NCBI GenBank assembly: GCA_024277605.1
Contig: JAJRUU010000124.1
Span: 1-18,192, forward strand
Origin: a bacterium
GTDB taxonomy: Bacteria > SZUA-182 > SZUA-191 > JAJRXT01
DNA length: 18,192 nt
Direction: 5' to 3'
This document shows, one piece after another, positions 1-7,716 of the stretch (the stretch's first letter is position 1; each line of letters starts with the position of its first letter). The position numbers and the translations under genes are program-made. Under the pieces are notes generated by a model. That model saw nothing but the letters and a program-made list of their open reading frames with translations, did not search any database and was not told the DNA's origin.

Positions 1-120
1 AGAAATATAGTCCATTTTTTCGATCATTTGAGGCGAATAGCGTGACTATTTAACGAAAATGACCGGGAAAATGGATATGTTTATCACTTGTCGCAGTAGA
101 ATCATCCAAAGTCCGACAGA

Positions 121-275
121 CTCCTAGGTTTGCAAGACACCTTGCGAGATAAGGCTTATGAGCCAACGTCCAATAAGGCTTTGTTTGCCCAAGGCGGCAG
201 GAACAGGAAGCTGATAAATTTATAATTTTCAACTAAATATCGATTCGCCCATAACAAGACCCGAATTTTTCGGGT
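121..275 (+). repeat. Dispersed repeat, copy A (hairpin end at right)
   Basis: One of five related intergenic repeats in this window. It shares with the others the blocks TTTGCAAGAC, GAGATAAGGCTTATGAGCCA, ACGTCCAATAAGGCTTTG, AGGAAGCTGATAA and TTTTCAACTAAAT, and a terminal CCCGAATTTTTCGGG hairpin. The left part (before about 121) has diverged, so copy A lacks the GATCTATTCATAA end seen in copies B and D. An internal GGCT-TATG-AGCC stem (153-164) is perfect here. Its hairpin end touches the mreD stop codon, so mreD transcripts run into it. Nature unknown: mobile element or structured RNA. Confidence 0.85.
259..275 (-). terminator. Hairpin directly after mreD, possible terminator
   Basis: ACCCGAA-loop-TTCGGGT, a 7-bp stem with a 3-nt loop. 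On the minus strand the mreD stop TAA runs straight into the stem, and the sequence after the stem is CTTGTTATG, a weak T-rich tail. It probably terminates or stabilises the mreD transcript. The hairpin is the conserved end of dispersed repeat copy A. Confidence 0.5.
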
Positions 276-781
276 TAACGTATCACCGACTTTTTCTTTT
301 TATCCGAACTCCGGTATATACCTTGCAGCATTGGAAATAGTATAAGGCATAATAATCCATTATAAATTGCCTGCAGGAAGATAAGCTTAAAGAGAACTGC
401 TTTTCCAGGGATGATTATAGGGGTAAACTTAAGGATGAAATAGGTTAGCCCCCCATTAAGCAAACTAGCTAAAAAGACTAAGACTCCCTGGTTGAGCGGA
501 TTGACCACCACCATTTGATGGCCTATGAGGCTGAATATATAACCAATGAGCGGTTTAATAAGCAGGTTGAGTCCCATCAATCCCCCGGACAGGATATCCT
601 CAAGCAGGCCTATAGCAATACCGGCTCCGATAGTTGTTGTTGTTCCGTGCAATAAGGCGAAGTAGATTACTGAAATAAGTGCTAAATTGGGTTTAATGCC
701 CCACAAAGTGAAGAAATCAAACACTGTCGTTTGAATAAATAAAGCAGCGAAAACCACCAGCACAGTTAGCATGTTTTTCAT
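275..781 (-). CDS. mreD: Rod shape-determining protein MreD
   Basis: A 168-residue, very hydrophobic protein with the size and multi-helix pattern of MreD (about five membrane segments), the inner-membrane partner of MreC in the elongasome that guides sidewall peptidoglycan synthesis. The segment with IGLLEDILSGGLMGLNLL (about residues 57-74) matches the conserved G-x-x-x-D motif region of the family. A basic tail (KKKK) closes the protein. It lies 53 nt downstream of mreC on the same strand, the usual order. No clear Shine-Dalgarno precedes the ATG at 781; the gap holds what looks like a fragment of the dispersed repeat. The usual next genes, mrdA and rodA, do not follow within the 274 bases left. 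Confidence 0.85.
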   Translation of the reverse strand: MKNMLTVLVVFAALFIQTTVFDFFTLWGIKPNLALISVIYFALLHGTTTTIGAGIAIGLLEDILSGGLMGLNLLIKPLIGYIFSLIGHQMVVVNPLNQGVLVFLASLLNGGLTYFILKFTPIIIPGKAVLFKLIFLQAIYNGLLCLILFPMLQGIYRSSDKKKKSVIR

Positions 782-787
782 AAGGAT

Positions 788-808
788 AAGCCCGATCTGT
801 TAATGAAC
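788..808 (+). repeat. Possible fragment of the dispersed repeat
   Basis: This 21-base stretch matches the outer (non-hairpin) end of repeat copy B at 18 of 21 positions, including the unbroken block AAGCCCGATCT. The following bases (GGCGGGGTT) loosely resemble the next block of the repeat. It sits in the 53-nt gap between mreC and mreD, where it may have displaced the mreD ribosome-binding site. It is short enough that chance cannot be excluded. Confidence 0.35.
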
Positions 809-834
809 TGGCGGGGTTAATATAGAGTATCATA

Positions 835-1644
835 TCAGCGAATGATCAGCACTTCTTCCAGTTTTGAAAAATCCACAAATGGGTGCACCTCGGCATCCTG
901 GAAGAGGCCATAACTTTTCTTTTTAATTTGGGTTACTGCACCGACTCTCAAGCCTTTAGGAAATATCCCGCCCAGACCGGAGGTGATTACCATATCGCCT
1001 TCATGTATTTCGGCAGTTCTGGTCAGATAATCTATTTTGCAGCGTCCATGCTGCATTCCCAGCATGATTCCCTCAGTCCGGTTGTCCTGGATAATTACCG
1101 CCACACTGCTATTTTGATCAGAGATAAGCAGTACCTTAGCCGCTTTGGGAGTTACCTCTATAATATGGCCCACAACTCCCTGATGCGTTACTACTGCCTG
1201 GTTCTCTTTTATGCCATCGTCAGTACCTTTGTCTATGATAATAGTTTTGAACCAATTAGAGGGATCTTTGCCGATTATTTGAGCGGGAAACACGACGATA
1301 CTAGCCTCTTTTTTAAACTCCAACAGCCGTCGCAGGCGCTGATTCTACATTTTGTATTCCAAATAATGATTATTTATCTCTTTAAGCCGGTCTACCTCTG
1401 TTTTGAGCTTAACGCTATCTTGTTTGACTCCTACCAACCAGACATAGGTTTCCCATAGTTCAATAACCGGATGGATTGCATAATTTGCCAATTTATGGCA
1501 GGCGCTGTATAAATATATTATACGGTTGGTTATAAATGTGGGACGCTGCCCGCTCCGAATCTGGAAGGTCATTAGCACAGTAGCCATAATAATAACAACT
1601 ATAGTGGTAACAAACGGCGTATATTTTTTTTTAGTTTTAGGCAT
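835..1644 (-). pseudogene. mreC: Rod shape-determining protein MreC, interrupted by in-frame TAG
   Basis: Read from the ATG at 1644 to the TGA at 835, one frame gives a full-length MreC of about 269 residues. It has a short basic N-terminus, one membrane helix (about residues 10-28), a short coiled-coil stretch (VDRLKEIN), and the periplasmic beta domains with GVVGHI, SVAVII, GDMVITSGLGGIFPKGLRVG and the closing EEVLII. The only break is a TAG at 1345-1347, after residue 99. It falls inside the conserved motif L-x-x-E-N-x-R-L-R-x-L-L: here the reading is EYKM-stop-NQRLRRLL, so the stop replaces the residue usually Glu, one base from GAG or CAG. Everything downstream is intact and in the same frame, so the lesion is a single nonsense change, a sequencing error, or a read-through site. 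MreC normally scaffolds MreB, MreD and PBP2. No mreB lies upstream. Confidence 0.85.
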
Positions 1645-2185
1645 AACACGACCAAATCCGATTATTACTTCGTTTAGATAAAATCACCGCTTTTTTTATG
1701 TAAAAAGGAGGTAACTTCCTTTGGTGGGACATTTATTGAGTAATATTTCCAAAAAGAGGTCAAAGTGTAGACTGTTTCTATGTCAGCCAAGCGCAGCAAA
1801 AAGTTTTATTTGCCATTAATTGCACAACCACCTGTTGATTACAATATCAACGCAGCTAAAAAAGCCTCAAAATGAACAGCCGATTAAACTGCTAATTAAT
1901 TGTAATTGTATACTTGTTGATTGATACTGTCAAGAAATTACTTAAAGCAGTTTTAAAGTAGATAGTTTCATAAAACAATTCATAGTCATAGGCGGATTCT
2001 AAACAGTTACAGGTGTTATATATATTTCTAGGATAGGGGGTAATTCGACATTTTTGTCATCAAATGTAAAAAAGGGTGGGTACTTATAGCAATCCAAAAA
2101 GATGTAATTAATAGAAACCGCTTTACTATTCTAAATTACATGGTATTATTTATGATGGAGGGTGTAGCCCGAAAAATAAGATTAG
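1645..2185. other. AT-rich divergent intergenic region, no mreB
   Basis: This is about 540 bases between the 5' end of mreC and the rpsU promoter region. I see no protein family in any frame and no mreB, which normally lies just upstream of mreC. The only coding-like signal is a strong Shine-Dalgarno with a 32-codon frame at 1721. The rest is AT-rich with no clear repeat. Confidence 0.6.
1721..1819 (+). CDS. Possible 32-residue peptide with strong ribosome-binding site
   Basis: AAGGAGGT at 1705-1712 lies 8 nt before a TTG, the spacing of a real start. The frame runs 32 codons (beginning MVGHLLSNISKKRS) to a TAA. The site is also part of the near-palindrome AAAGGAGGTAACTTCCTTT, which could hide it in a hairpin. 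I recognise no family. It has no membrane segment, is lysine- and serine-rich, and might be a leader peptide or chance. Confidence 0.15.
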   Translation: MVGHLLSNISKKRSKCRLFLCQPSAAKSFICH

Positions 2186-2215
2186 TACGAATTTATACGA
2201 ATTTACGCACGTGCG
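2186..2215. promoter_or_regulatory. Candidate operator upstream of rpsU
   Basis: Two exact tandem copies of TACGAATTTA (2186-2195 and 2196-2205) are followed without a gap by the perfect 10-bp palindrome CGCACGTGCG (2206-2215). The palindrome ends 4 nt before the -35 box, which puts it around -45 relative to the expected start of transcription, and the direct repeats around -50 to -69. Both units are about one helical turn long. This arrangement fits an activator site or UP element; the binding protein is unknown. Confidence 0.45.
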
Positions 2216-2219
2216 GTGC

Positions 2220-2248
2220 TTGACATTATAGGTGTGGGTTGTTATACT
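2220..2248 (+). promoter_or_regulatory. Sigma-70 promoter for rpsU
   Basis: TTGACA at 2220-2225 (exact -35 consensus), a 17-nt spacer, then TATACT at 2243-2248 (one mismatch to TATAAT). Transcription should start near 2255 and give a leader of about 73 nt before the rpsU start. This is the best promoter in the window and probably drives rpsU and, by read-through, the NIF3-dnaG-rpoD genes. Confidence 0.8.
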
Positions 2249-2327
2249 TAGAGTTTTTGAGTGCTTTGTTGTTCCCCGAGAACAATTCATGAAAAACGGT
2301 TAACATAAAAGGAGGGAGGGGAATTAT

Positions 2328-2516
2328 TTGCCGGAGGTGAGAGTAAAGGATAATGAGCCATTTGAAAATGCGCTCAGGAGGTTTAAAAAACAATGTGAAA
2401 AGACTGGAATTCTTACGGAAATTAAAAAGCGAGAGCACTACGAAAAACCAAGCGTAAAGCGCAAAAAGAAGGCCATAGCGGCTAAAAAGAAAAATTCAAA
2501 AAGGTTTTACCGTTAA
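2328..2516 (+). CDS. rpsU: 30S ribosomal protein S21
   Basis: A 62-residue, strongly basic protein with the S21 signature: EVRVKDNEPFENALRRFKKQ near the N-terminus, then KREHYEKPSVKRKKK and a lysine-rich tail. S21 sits on the small subunit platform and helps mRNA pairing at initiation. The start is a TTG preceded by a purine-rich Shine-Dalgarno (AAAGGAGG at 2308-2315, with further GGGAGGGG to 2321), so expression is probably strong despite the rare start codon. It opens the rpsU-dnaG-rpoD group known as the macromolecular-synthesis operon; here a miniature element and a NIF3-family gene lie between rpsU and dnaG. Confidence 0.93.
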   Translation: MPEVRVKDNEPFENALRRFKKQCEKTGILTEIKKREHYEKPSVKRKKKAIAAKKKNSKRFYR

Positions 2517-2534
2517 AATTTTTAGTGCAGATAA

Positions 2535-2690
2535 GATGGTCTCGTAAAAAGTCAAAAAACACGGATTATTGTCATTCCCGTGTAAACGGGAATCCAGTAT
2601 TTTACGATAGTTAAAATCAGGATGGATTCCCGCTGGAGTTTACCCTTGCGAAAGCAGGGGGCGGGAATGACGACTTTTTACGAGACCATC
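2535..2690. mobile_element. 156-bp miniature inverted-repeat element
   Basis: Perfect 19-bp terminal inverted repeats (GATGGTCTCGTAAAAAGTC at 2535-2553, its complement at 2672-2690) enclose a second inverted pair, GTCATTCCCG at 2571-2580 and CGGGAATGAC at 2662-2671. The 4-bp sequence ATAA flanks both sides (2531-2534 and 2691-2694), which fits a target-site duplication. It has no coding capacity, so mobility would need a transposase from elsewhere. It sits 18 nt after rpsU and would fold into a long stem in the operon transcript. Confidence 0.85.
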
Positions 2691-2954
2691 ATAATAAGTA
2701 CAGTAGATATATATAGCAACAAAGAGGTGTAAGCAGTCGCCGTACAAAAAAGTATCTGGGGCTGTATGGGTTATGGAAAGTGGGTGGATTAGCTTTCTTG
2801 AAGTTGGGTCTTGTATTTTATAAGTTTCACACCGCTTTGGCCATTTTCTTGAGTTATTTCTGTTAGAGTATAAGTGTTTGAGTATAAAAAGTAGTGATAT
2901 AAATATTACGTACAAGGTGGAAGTATTCTTGTTAATTCCGTGGAGGTGTCCGGT
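2691..2954. other. Leader region between the miniature element and the NIF3 gene
   Basis: These 264 bases have no convincing coding frame, RNA gene or promoter. With the element they make a 438-nt gap inside the operon. The last bases hold the Shine-Dalgarno GGAGGTG (2942-2948) of the next gene. Confidence 0.5.
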
Positions 2955-3935
2955 TTGAAGTTAAAAGATATTTATCAATTTGCTATAAATTGGGGTATCA
3001 CAGCTGATCCCAGGGGTAAGGATAGAGTACAAAAAGAGCTGGAAACGGTAAAAAAGGACTATAAAGAGCTTAAACCCGAGGATAAAAAATATTTTGACCA
3101 GGAAAGATTAAAAAATCCATACGCCGATACCAGGGTTCTTTATGGTGATGCAGAAATGGATGTTAAACGGATACTGGTGGGCATAGACATAGAAATTGGC
3201 GAGGTTTTGCTGGCGGAACGCTTAAATGACAGGGGTCAGAAAGTTGACTTGATTATCTCGCACCACCCTGAGGGAAGAGCGCTGGCTGGTTTTTATGAGG
3301 TAATGCACATGCAGGCTGATATCCTGAACAAATTTGGAGTGCCTATTAATGTGGCGGAGGGTATCTTAAGAGAGCGTATAAAAGAGGTTGAGCGGAGAAT
3401 TATGCCGGTTAATCACAATCGGGCAGTTGATGTAGCCCGTTTACTGGATATACCCATGATGTGTATTCATACCCCGGCAGATAATGGAGTAACCCGCTAC
3501 TTGCAGGATACAATCGAGCGGCAGGCGCCGGATACGGTAGGGCAGGTTTTGGATCTGGTGTTTGAGCTTCCGGAATATCAACATGCAGCACAGAATAATG
3601 CCCCTCCCACAATACTGGTCGGCTCTAAAAAGAACCGCTGCGGTAAAGTATTTGTGGATATGACAGGGGGTACAGGGGGAAGTAAAGAGGCGTTCGAGAA
3701 GTTAGCTAAAACCGATATCGGTACTGTAGTGGGTATGCATATTGGTGAAGACCACTATAAAGAGGCTGAAAAAAACCATATTAATGTAATAATTGCCGGG
3801 CATATAGCCAGCGATAACCTGGGAATGAATTTAATGCTGGACAAATTGATGCAGAAAGAAGAATTGGAAATGGTTTGCTGTTCGGGTTTCAAGCGGGTAA
3901 AAAGGCCGCTACAGAAAGGGCGAATTACCGGATGA
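2955..3935 (+). CDS. NIF3-family (DUF34) metal-binding protein, long form
   Basis: A 326-residue protein with the NIF3/DUF34 dinuclear-metal motifs: a IDIEIGEVLLAERL strand-helix, ISHHPEG (His-His at about 103-104), a CIHTPADN motif in mid-protein, and a C-terminal GMHIGEDHYKEAEKNHINVIIAGHIASDN region. It begins with about 75 residues of charged helix not typical of YqfO. NIF3 proteins are widespread and often called GTP cyclohydrolase I type 2 or NGG1-interacting factor, but their reaction is not settled. I chose TTG 2955 because GGAGGTG sits 6 nt ahead; a GTG at 2940 in the same frame is possible. Its stop overlaps the dnaG start (ATGA), so the two are translationally coupled. A second, different NIF3 protein lies at 10776. 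Confidence 0.85.
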   Translation: MKLKDIYQFAINWGITADPRGKDRVQKELETVKKDYKELKPEDKKYFDQERLKNPYADTRVLYGDAEMDVKRILVGIDIEIGEVLLAERLNDRGQKVDLIISHHPEGRALAGFYEVMHMQADILNKFGVPINVAEGILRERIKEVERRIMPVNHNRAVDVARLLDIPMMCIHTPADNGVTRYLQDTIERQAPDTVGQVLDLVFELPEYQHAAQNNAPPTILVGSKKNRCGKVFVDMTGGTGGSKEAFEKLAKTDIGTVVGMHIGEDHYKEAEKNHINVIIAGHIASDNLGMNLMLDKLMQKEELEMVCCSGFKRVKRPLQKGRITG

Positions 3936-5728
3936 ACAGAATTCCTCATCAGGTAATTGAGGAGATTCGCAATCGTTGTGATATTGTTGAGGTAATCGGC
4001 ACTTATGTTCCCTTAAAACAGCGAGGAAGTTCTTATTATGCCGTATGTCCCTTTCACACTGAGAAAACCCCATCCTTTGCGGTTAATCCGGCTAAGCAGA
4101 TTTTCCACTGTTTCGGTTGCGGGGCGGGGGGCGATGTTTTCAGCTTTGTGGCCAAACATCAAAATCTTTCCTTTTATGAAGCCATAAAGGTATTGGCTGA
4201 TCGTTGCGGGGTTGAATTATCCCACCAGCAACAAACATCGCAGGAGTTAGCCAGGCTAAAAGAGCGGGAACAGTTTTTTGCCATAAACGAATTGGCAGCC
4301 GATTACTATAAGCAGTTATTAAATAAGCAAGAAGGGGCATTGGCCCGGGAATATTTAGCCCATAGACGGGTATCTACTCAATGTGTAGAGAAATTTGTGC
4401 TGGGCTATGCGCCTTCCGGCTGGAACCATTTACTGCAATATATGGCAAACAAGGGAGTTGCCCCTCAGAAACTTCTGCAGGTTGGTTTGATTATCCCCCG
4501 TTCAAAAGGAGCAGGTTTTTACGATCGCTTTCGCCAGCGGTTGATGTTTCCTATATATAATGCTCAGGGAAAAGTAATCGGATTTGGTGGGCGGACGTTG
4601 GATGATGAGCAGCAGCCTAAGTATCTTAATTCACCAGATACTCCGCTTTATCATAAGGGAGAGGGGTTTTATGGCCTTAATTGGGCGCGGGAAGATATAG
4701 GGAAAAGTGGATCCGCCATCATAGTGGAGGGTTATTTAGACCTTATTACCGCACACCAGTACGGTTTTACTAATGTTGTAGCTACGCTGGGGACGGCTAT
4801 CACCCAAGCCCAGGTGAGAAAACTCCGGCAATGGGCCAAAGAAGTAATTATATTTTTTGATTCTGATACCGCTGGCATTTCAGCTGCTGCCAGGAGTTGG
4901 GCCTTATTTTTAGAGAGTGGGTTACGGGTCAGGGTGGCTGCTCTGGAAGCTGAAGGTGATCCGGACAGCTATTTGAACACCTATGGAACAAGCGGCTTTG
5001 AAGGGTGTATCGGACGAGCCGTCAGCTTATTGGATTTTGTAATAGAGCAGTCCATCGTTCAAAGTAAGCAAAATGGTATAGAGGGTAAAATTGAAGCTTT
5101 AAATAAGATATTACCTGTCTTGGCCAGTATTAATAATCAGGTAGAACGTACCAGCTATCTGAAACAATTAGCAGAGAGGTTGAATATAGAAGAAGGAGTT
5201 TTGTTACAGGAACTAAGAAAGGTAGTGGAAAGTGGCCGACGTAAAATAGATAAACCGGCATCTATATCGGGAGATACCTCAGGATCAGCTACACAGCTTG
5301 CAGAAAAAATGCTGATCCAGTTAATGATTTGCTACCCATCCACTCAACAATCAGCGCTGTCTCAGCTACAGGCACATGATTTTACTTCTGCGGTTTATGC
5401 CGCAATATTTAAGGCCTTGCAAGAAGAGGAGCATGATGTTGAAGAGGTAGATGTAACCGCTCTTATGAGCAGATTACAAGATGAAGCGGCAAAAGCCTTT
5501 GTTAGCTCAGTTGCCATGGAGCATGAGCGCTTTGAAAATGCGGAACGAGTTGCCATTGACTGCATCCAGGTGATACATAGAAGAAGGCTTAAAACAAAAT
5601 TGAGTGAATTAAAGGAGTTACATCGCAAGACGAAATCCACTGCTGACACGAAACCTTTATATGAGTGTGATCAGCTAATGAAGGAAATGAAAACGGGGAA
5701 TTTCCCCGCCACTATTAAGCCGACTTAA
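3932..5728 (+). CDS. dnaG: DNA primase
   Basis: A 598-residue replicative primase that makes RNA primers at the fork with DnaB helicase. In order: a CHC2 zinc ribbon (C39, H42, C60, C63 in YAVCPFHTEKTPSF and HCFGCGAGGDVF), the catalytic core with RFRQRLMFPI and GFGGRTLDD, the Toprim fold (E266 in IIVEGYLD, D310-x-D312 in FFDSD, D343-P-D345) and a less conserved helical C-terminus, the usual DnaB-binding part. All expected metal ligands are present and the length is normal. The ATG at 3932 overlaps the upstream stop. A small palindrome, CGGGG-AATTT-CCCCG (5694-5708), lies inside the last codons. rpoD follows after 251 nt that are mostly dispersed repeat copy B. Confidence 0.96.
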   Translation: MNRIPHQVIEEIRNRCDIVEVIGTYVPLKQRGSSYYAVCPFHTEKTPSFAVNPAKQIFHCFGCGAGGDVFSFVAKHQNLSFYEAIKVLADRCGVELSHQQQTSQELARLKEREQFFAINELAADYYKQLLNKQEGALAREYLAHRRVSTQCVEKFVLGYAPSGWNHLLQYMANKGVAPQKLLQVGLIIPRSKGAGFYDRFRQRLMFPIYNAQGKVIGFGGRTLDDEQQPKYLNSPDTPLYHKGEGFYGLNWAREDIGKSGSAIIVEGYLDLITAHQYGFTNVVATLGTAITQAQVRKLRQWAKEVIIFFDSDTAGISAAARSWALFLESGLRVRVAALEAEGDPDSYLNTYGTSGFEGCIGRAVSLLDFVIEQSIVQSKQNGIEGKIEALNKILPVLASINNQVERTSYLKQLAERLNIEEGVLLQELRKVVESGRRKIDKPASISGDTSGSATQLAEKMLIQLMICYPSTQQSALSQLQAHDFTSAVYAAIFKALQEEEHDVEEVDVTALMSRLQDEAAKAFVSSVAMEHERFENAERVAIDCIQVIHRRRLKTKLSELKELHRKTKSTADTKPLYECDQLMKEMKTGNFPATIKPT

Positions 5729-5785
5729 AAGAAACCCGCTTTATTTTTAAATAACGTGGGATGAATAGCTTAAAAAAGCGTCTTT

Positions 5786-5963
5786 AAGCCCGATCTATTC
5801 ATAAACTTAGGCTGGGTTTGCCAGATCACTTGTGGGATAAGGCTTATGAGCCAGCGTCCAATGAGGCTTTGTGTGCCTGATGGGACAGATCAGGAAGCTG
5901 ATAATTTTATACTTTTCAACTAAATGTTAATTTGCCAATAACAAAACCCGAATTTTTCGGGTT
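5786..5963 (+). repeat. Dispersed repeat, copy B (hairpin against rpoD ribosome-binding site)
   Basis: The most complete copy (178 bp), running from AAGCCCGATCTATTCATAA to an 8-bp hairpin AACCCGAA-TTT-TTCGGGTT (5945-5963). The blocks GGGATAAGGCTTATGAGCCA, CGTCCAATGAGGCTTTG, AGGAAGCTGATAA and TTTTCAACTAAATG match copy A. The hairpin ends at the base before the Shine-Dalgarno of rpoD (AAGGGAG, 5964-5970), so it could affect rpoD translation or terminate dnaG read-through. Confidence 0.88.
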
Positions 5964-5979
5964 AAGGGAGAACATATTT

Positions 5980-7716
5980 ATGGAAGACACCAGGATTGCT
6001 GAAGTTAAGCAGCTGATCTGTATAGGTAAAGAAAAGGGATTCCTTACCTATGATGAGGTAAATGATATTTTGCCGTCTGAAATGATTTCCTCTGATCAGT
6101 TAGATGATATTTTCAGCATGTTTGTGGCTATGGACATTGATATATTAGATAATGCAGCCGAAGATCAAACCCATGGGCAGAAGGAACCTGTCAGCAAAGA
6201 ACAGGGGATAATTATAGATACCGAGGCTGCCGGTCGTACCGATGATCCGGTTCGCATGTATCTGAGAGAGATGGGTACGGTTCCGTTGCTTACCAGAGAG
6301 GGAGAAGTTGTAATTGCCAAGAAGATTGAACGTGGCCGAAAGATTATGGAAAAGGTAATTACTCATGCACCAGTAACCGCTAAAGAGATTATCTGTTTAA
6401 GCGATAAGGTGTTGCAGGGTAAAATTTGTATCGGTAATATTTTACTTGCTGATGATGATGAAGATGTGTCAGTTAGAGATAATGAGGATATAGCGAAGGA
6501 GCGATTTGTCAAATCAGCGGCAGAACTCGCCAGGTTAGATGATGAGATTGCGCAGATTGACAGCCGGTTATTCCATAAAAATTTAGCAGAAGAAGAGCAG
6601 AAAAACCTGATCAAGGTTTTAAAGCGAAATCGATCTCAGATGGTGAGGATTATTAAAGGAATTAACTTTGGGCCGGCTCAGATCGATCGTTTTGTGAATA
6701 GAATAAGGGGTTTGATGGCCAAACTTGAGCAACGCCAGGAGGAAATCACTCTTTATGAAGAAAAACTCGGCATGAGTGCTGCTACGCTTCACGAGTTACT
6801 TAAAAGTTATGCTAAGGATAAAAGCTGTGATAGCCAAAAGGTTAAAGATTATTCATGTGAGGACTTGCAGGAAACAGATCGTGCTATTAAGAACGCTCAA
6901 CGCAGTGTCAAACGCAGTGAATTGGAGGCCGGCGCTGCGGCTGAGGAGTTGAAAAACACCCTACATAATCTGGAGGTAGGCGAGCGGGAAGCCGAGGCGG
7001 CTAAACGTGAACTGGTAGAGGCTAATTTGCGGTTGGTGGTCAGTATTGCTAAAAAATACACCAATCGAGGATTGCAGTTTTTGGACTTGATTCAGGAAGG
7101 CAATATCGGTTTAATGAAGGCGGTAGATAAATTTGAATACCGTCGAGGTTATAAGTTCAGCACCTATGCCACCTGGTGGATTCGTCAGGCAATTACGCGT
7201 GCCATTGCTGATCAGGCCCGCACTATCCGCATCCCGGTGCATATGATTGAAACCATAAATAAACTAATCAGGACATCCCGGTCACTGGTGCAGGAGATGG
7301 GTAGAGAGCCTACACCTGAGGAAATTGCTGAAAAAATGGATCTGCCGGTAGATAAGGTGCGCAAGGTAATGAAAATTGCTCAGGAGCCTATTTCCCTGGA
7401 AACCCCTATTGGCGAAGAAGAGGATAGTCACCTGGGAGACTTTATCGAAGACAAACGGGTTGTTTCCCCCATGGAAGCGGTAATTGGTCTTAATCTCAAA
7501 GAGCAAACGGATAAGGTGCTGAACACCCTGAACTATCGCGAAGAAAAGGTGTTGCGCATGAGGCTTGGTCTCGGAGAGCCGTGTGAACACACGCTGGAAG
7601 AGGTCGGCCAGAATTTCGATGTTACCCGGGAGCGTATTAGGCAGATTGAAGCCAAGGCGTTGCGTAAATTGCGGCATCCCAGCCGCAGCAAAAGGCTGAA
7701 AAGTTTTTGTTATTAA
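5980..7716 (+). CDS. rpoD: RNA polymerase primary sigma factor (sigma-70)
   Basis: A 578-residue housekeeping sigma factor. Region 1.1 is at about 1-60, region 1.2 from about 89 (DPVRMYLREMGTVPLLT), then a charged non-conserved insert to about 340 as in proteobacterial-type RpoD. Region 2 (about 344-416) has NLRLVVSIAKKY, FLDLIQEGNIGLMKAVDKFEY and the -10-recognising YATWWIRQAI. Region 3 follows, and region 4 (about 500-565) has the helix-turn-helix TLEEVGQNFDVTRERIRQIE. The ATG at 5980 has AAGGGAG nine nt ahead. A TTG at 5932 in the same frame would add 16 residues translated from the dispersed repeat and its hairpin, so I reject it. It closes the rpsU-NIF3-dnaG-rpoD group. Confidence 0.97.
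   Translation: MEDTRIAEVKQLICIGKEKGFLTYDEVNDILPSEMISSDQLDDIFSMFVAMDIDILDNAAEDQTHGQKEPVSKEQGIIIDTEAAGRTDDPVRMYLREMGTVPLLTREGEVVIAKKIERGRKIMEKVITHAPVTAKEIICLSDKVLQGKICIGNILLADDDEDVSVRDNEDIAKERFVKSAAELARLDDEIAQIDSRLFHKNLAEEEQKNLIKVLKRNRSQMVRIIKGINFGPAQIDRFVNRIRGLMAKLEQRQEEITLYEEKLGMSAATLHELLKSYAKDKSCDSQKVKDYSCEDLQETDRAIKNAQRSVKRSELEAGAAAEELKNTLHNLEVGEREAEAAKRELVEANLRLVVSIAKKYTNRGLQFLDLIQEGNIGLMKAVDKFEYRRGYKFSTYATWWIRQAITRAIADQARTIRIPVHMIETINKLIRTSRSLVQEMGREPTPEEIAEKMDLPVDKVRKVMKIAQEPISLETPIGEEEDSHLGDFIEDKRVVSPMEAVIGLNLKEQTDKVLNTLNYREEKVLRMRLGLGEPCEHTLEEVGQNFDVTRERIRQIEAKALRKLRHPSRSKRLKSFCY

Noticed and set aside
1345..1347. TAG reassigned to an amino acid genome-wide
   Set aside because: The terB-dnaJ gene ends normally at a TAG, and no other gene here has an in-frame TAG.
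883..1458. Open plus-strand frame of 191 codons
   Set aside because: It lies wholly opposite mreC, whose frame shows clear MreC motifs; the plus-strand translation matches nothing.
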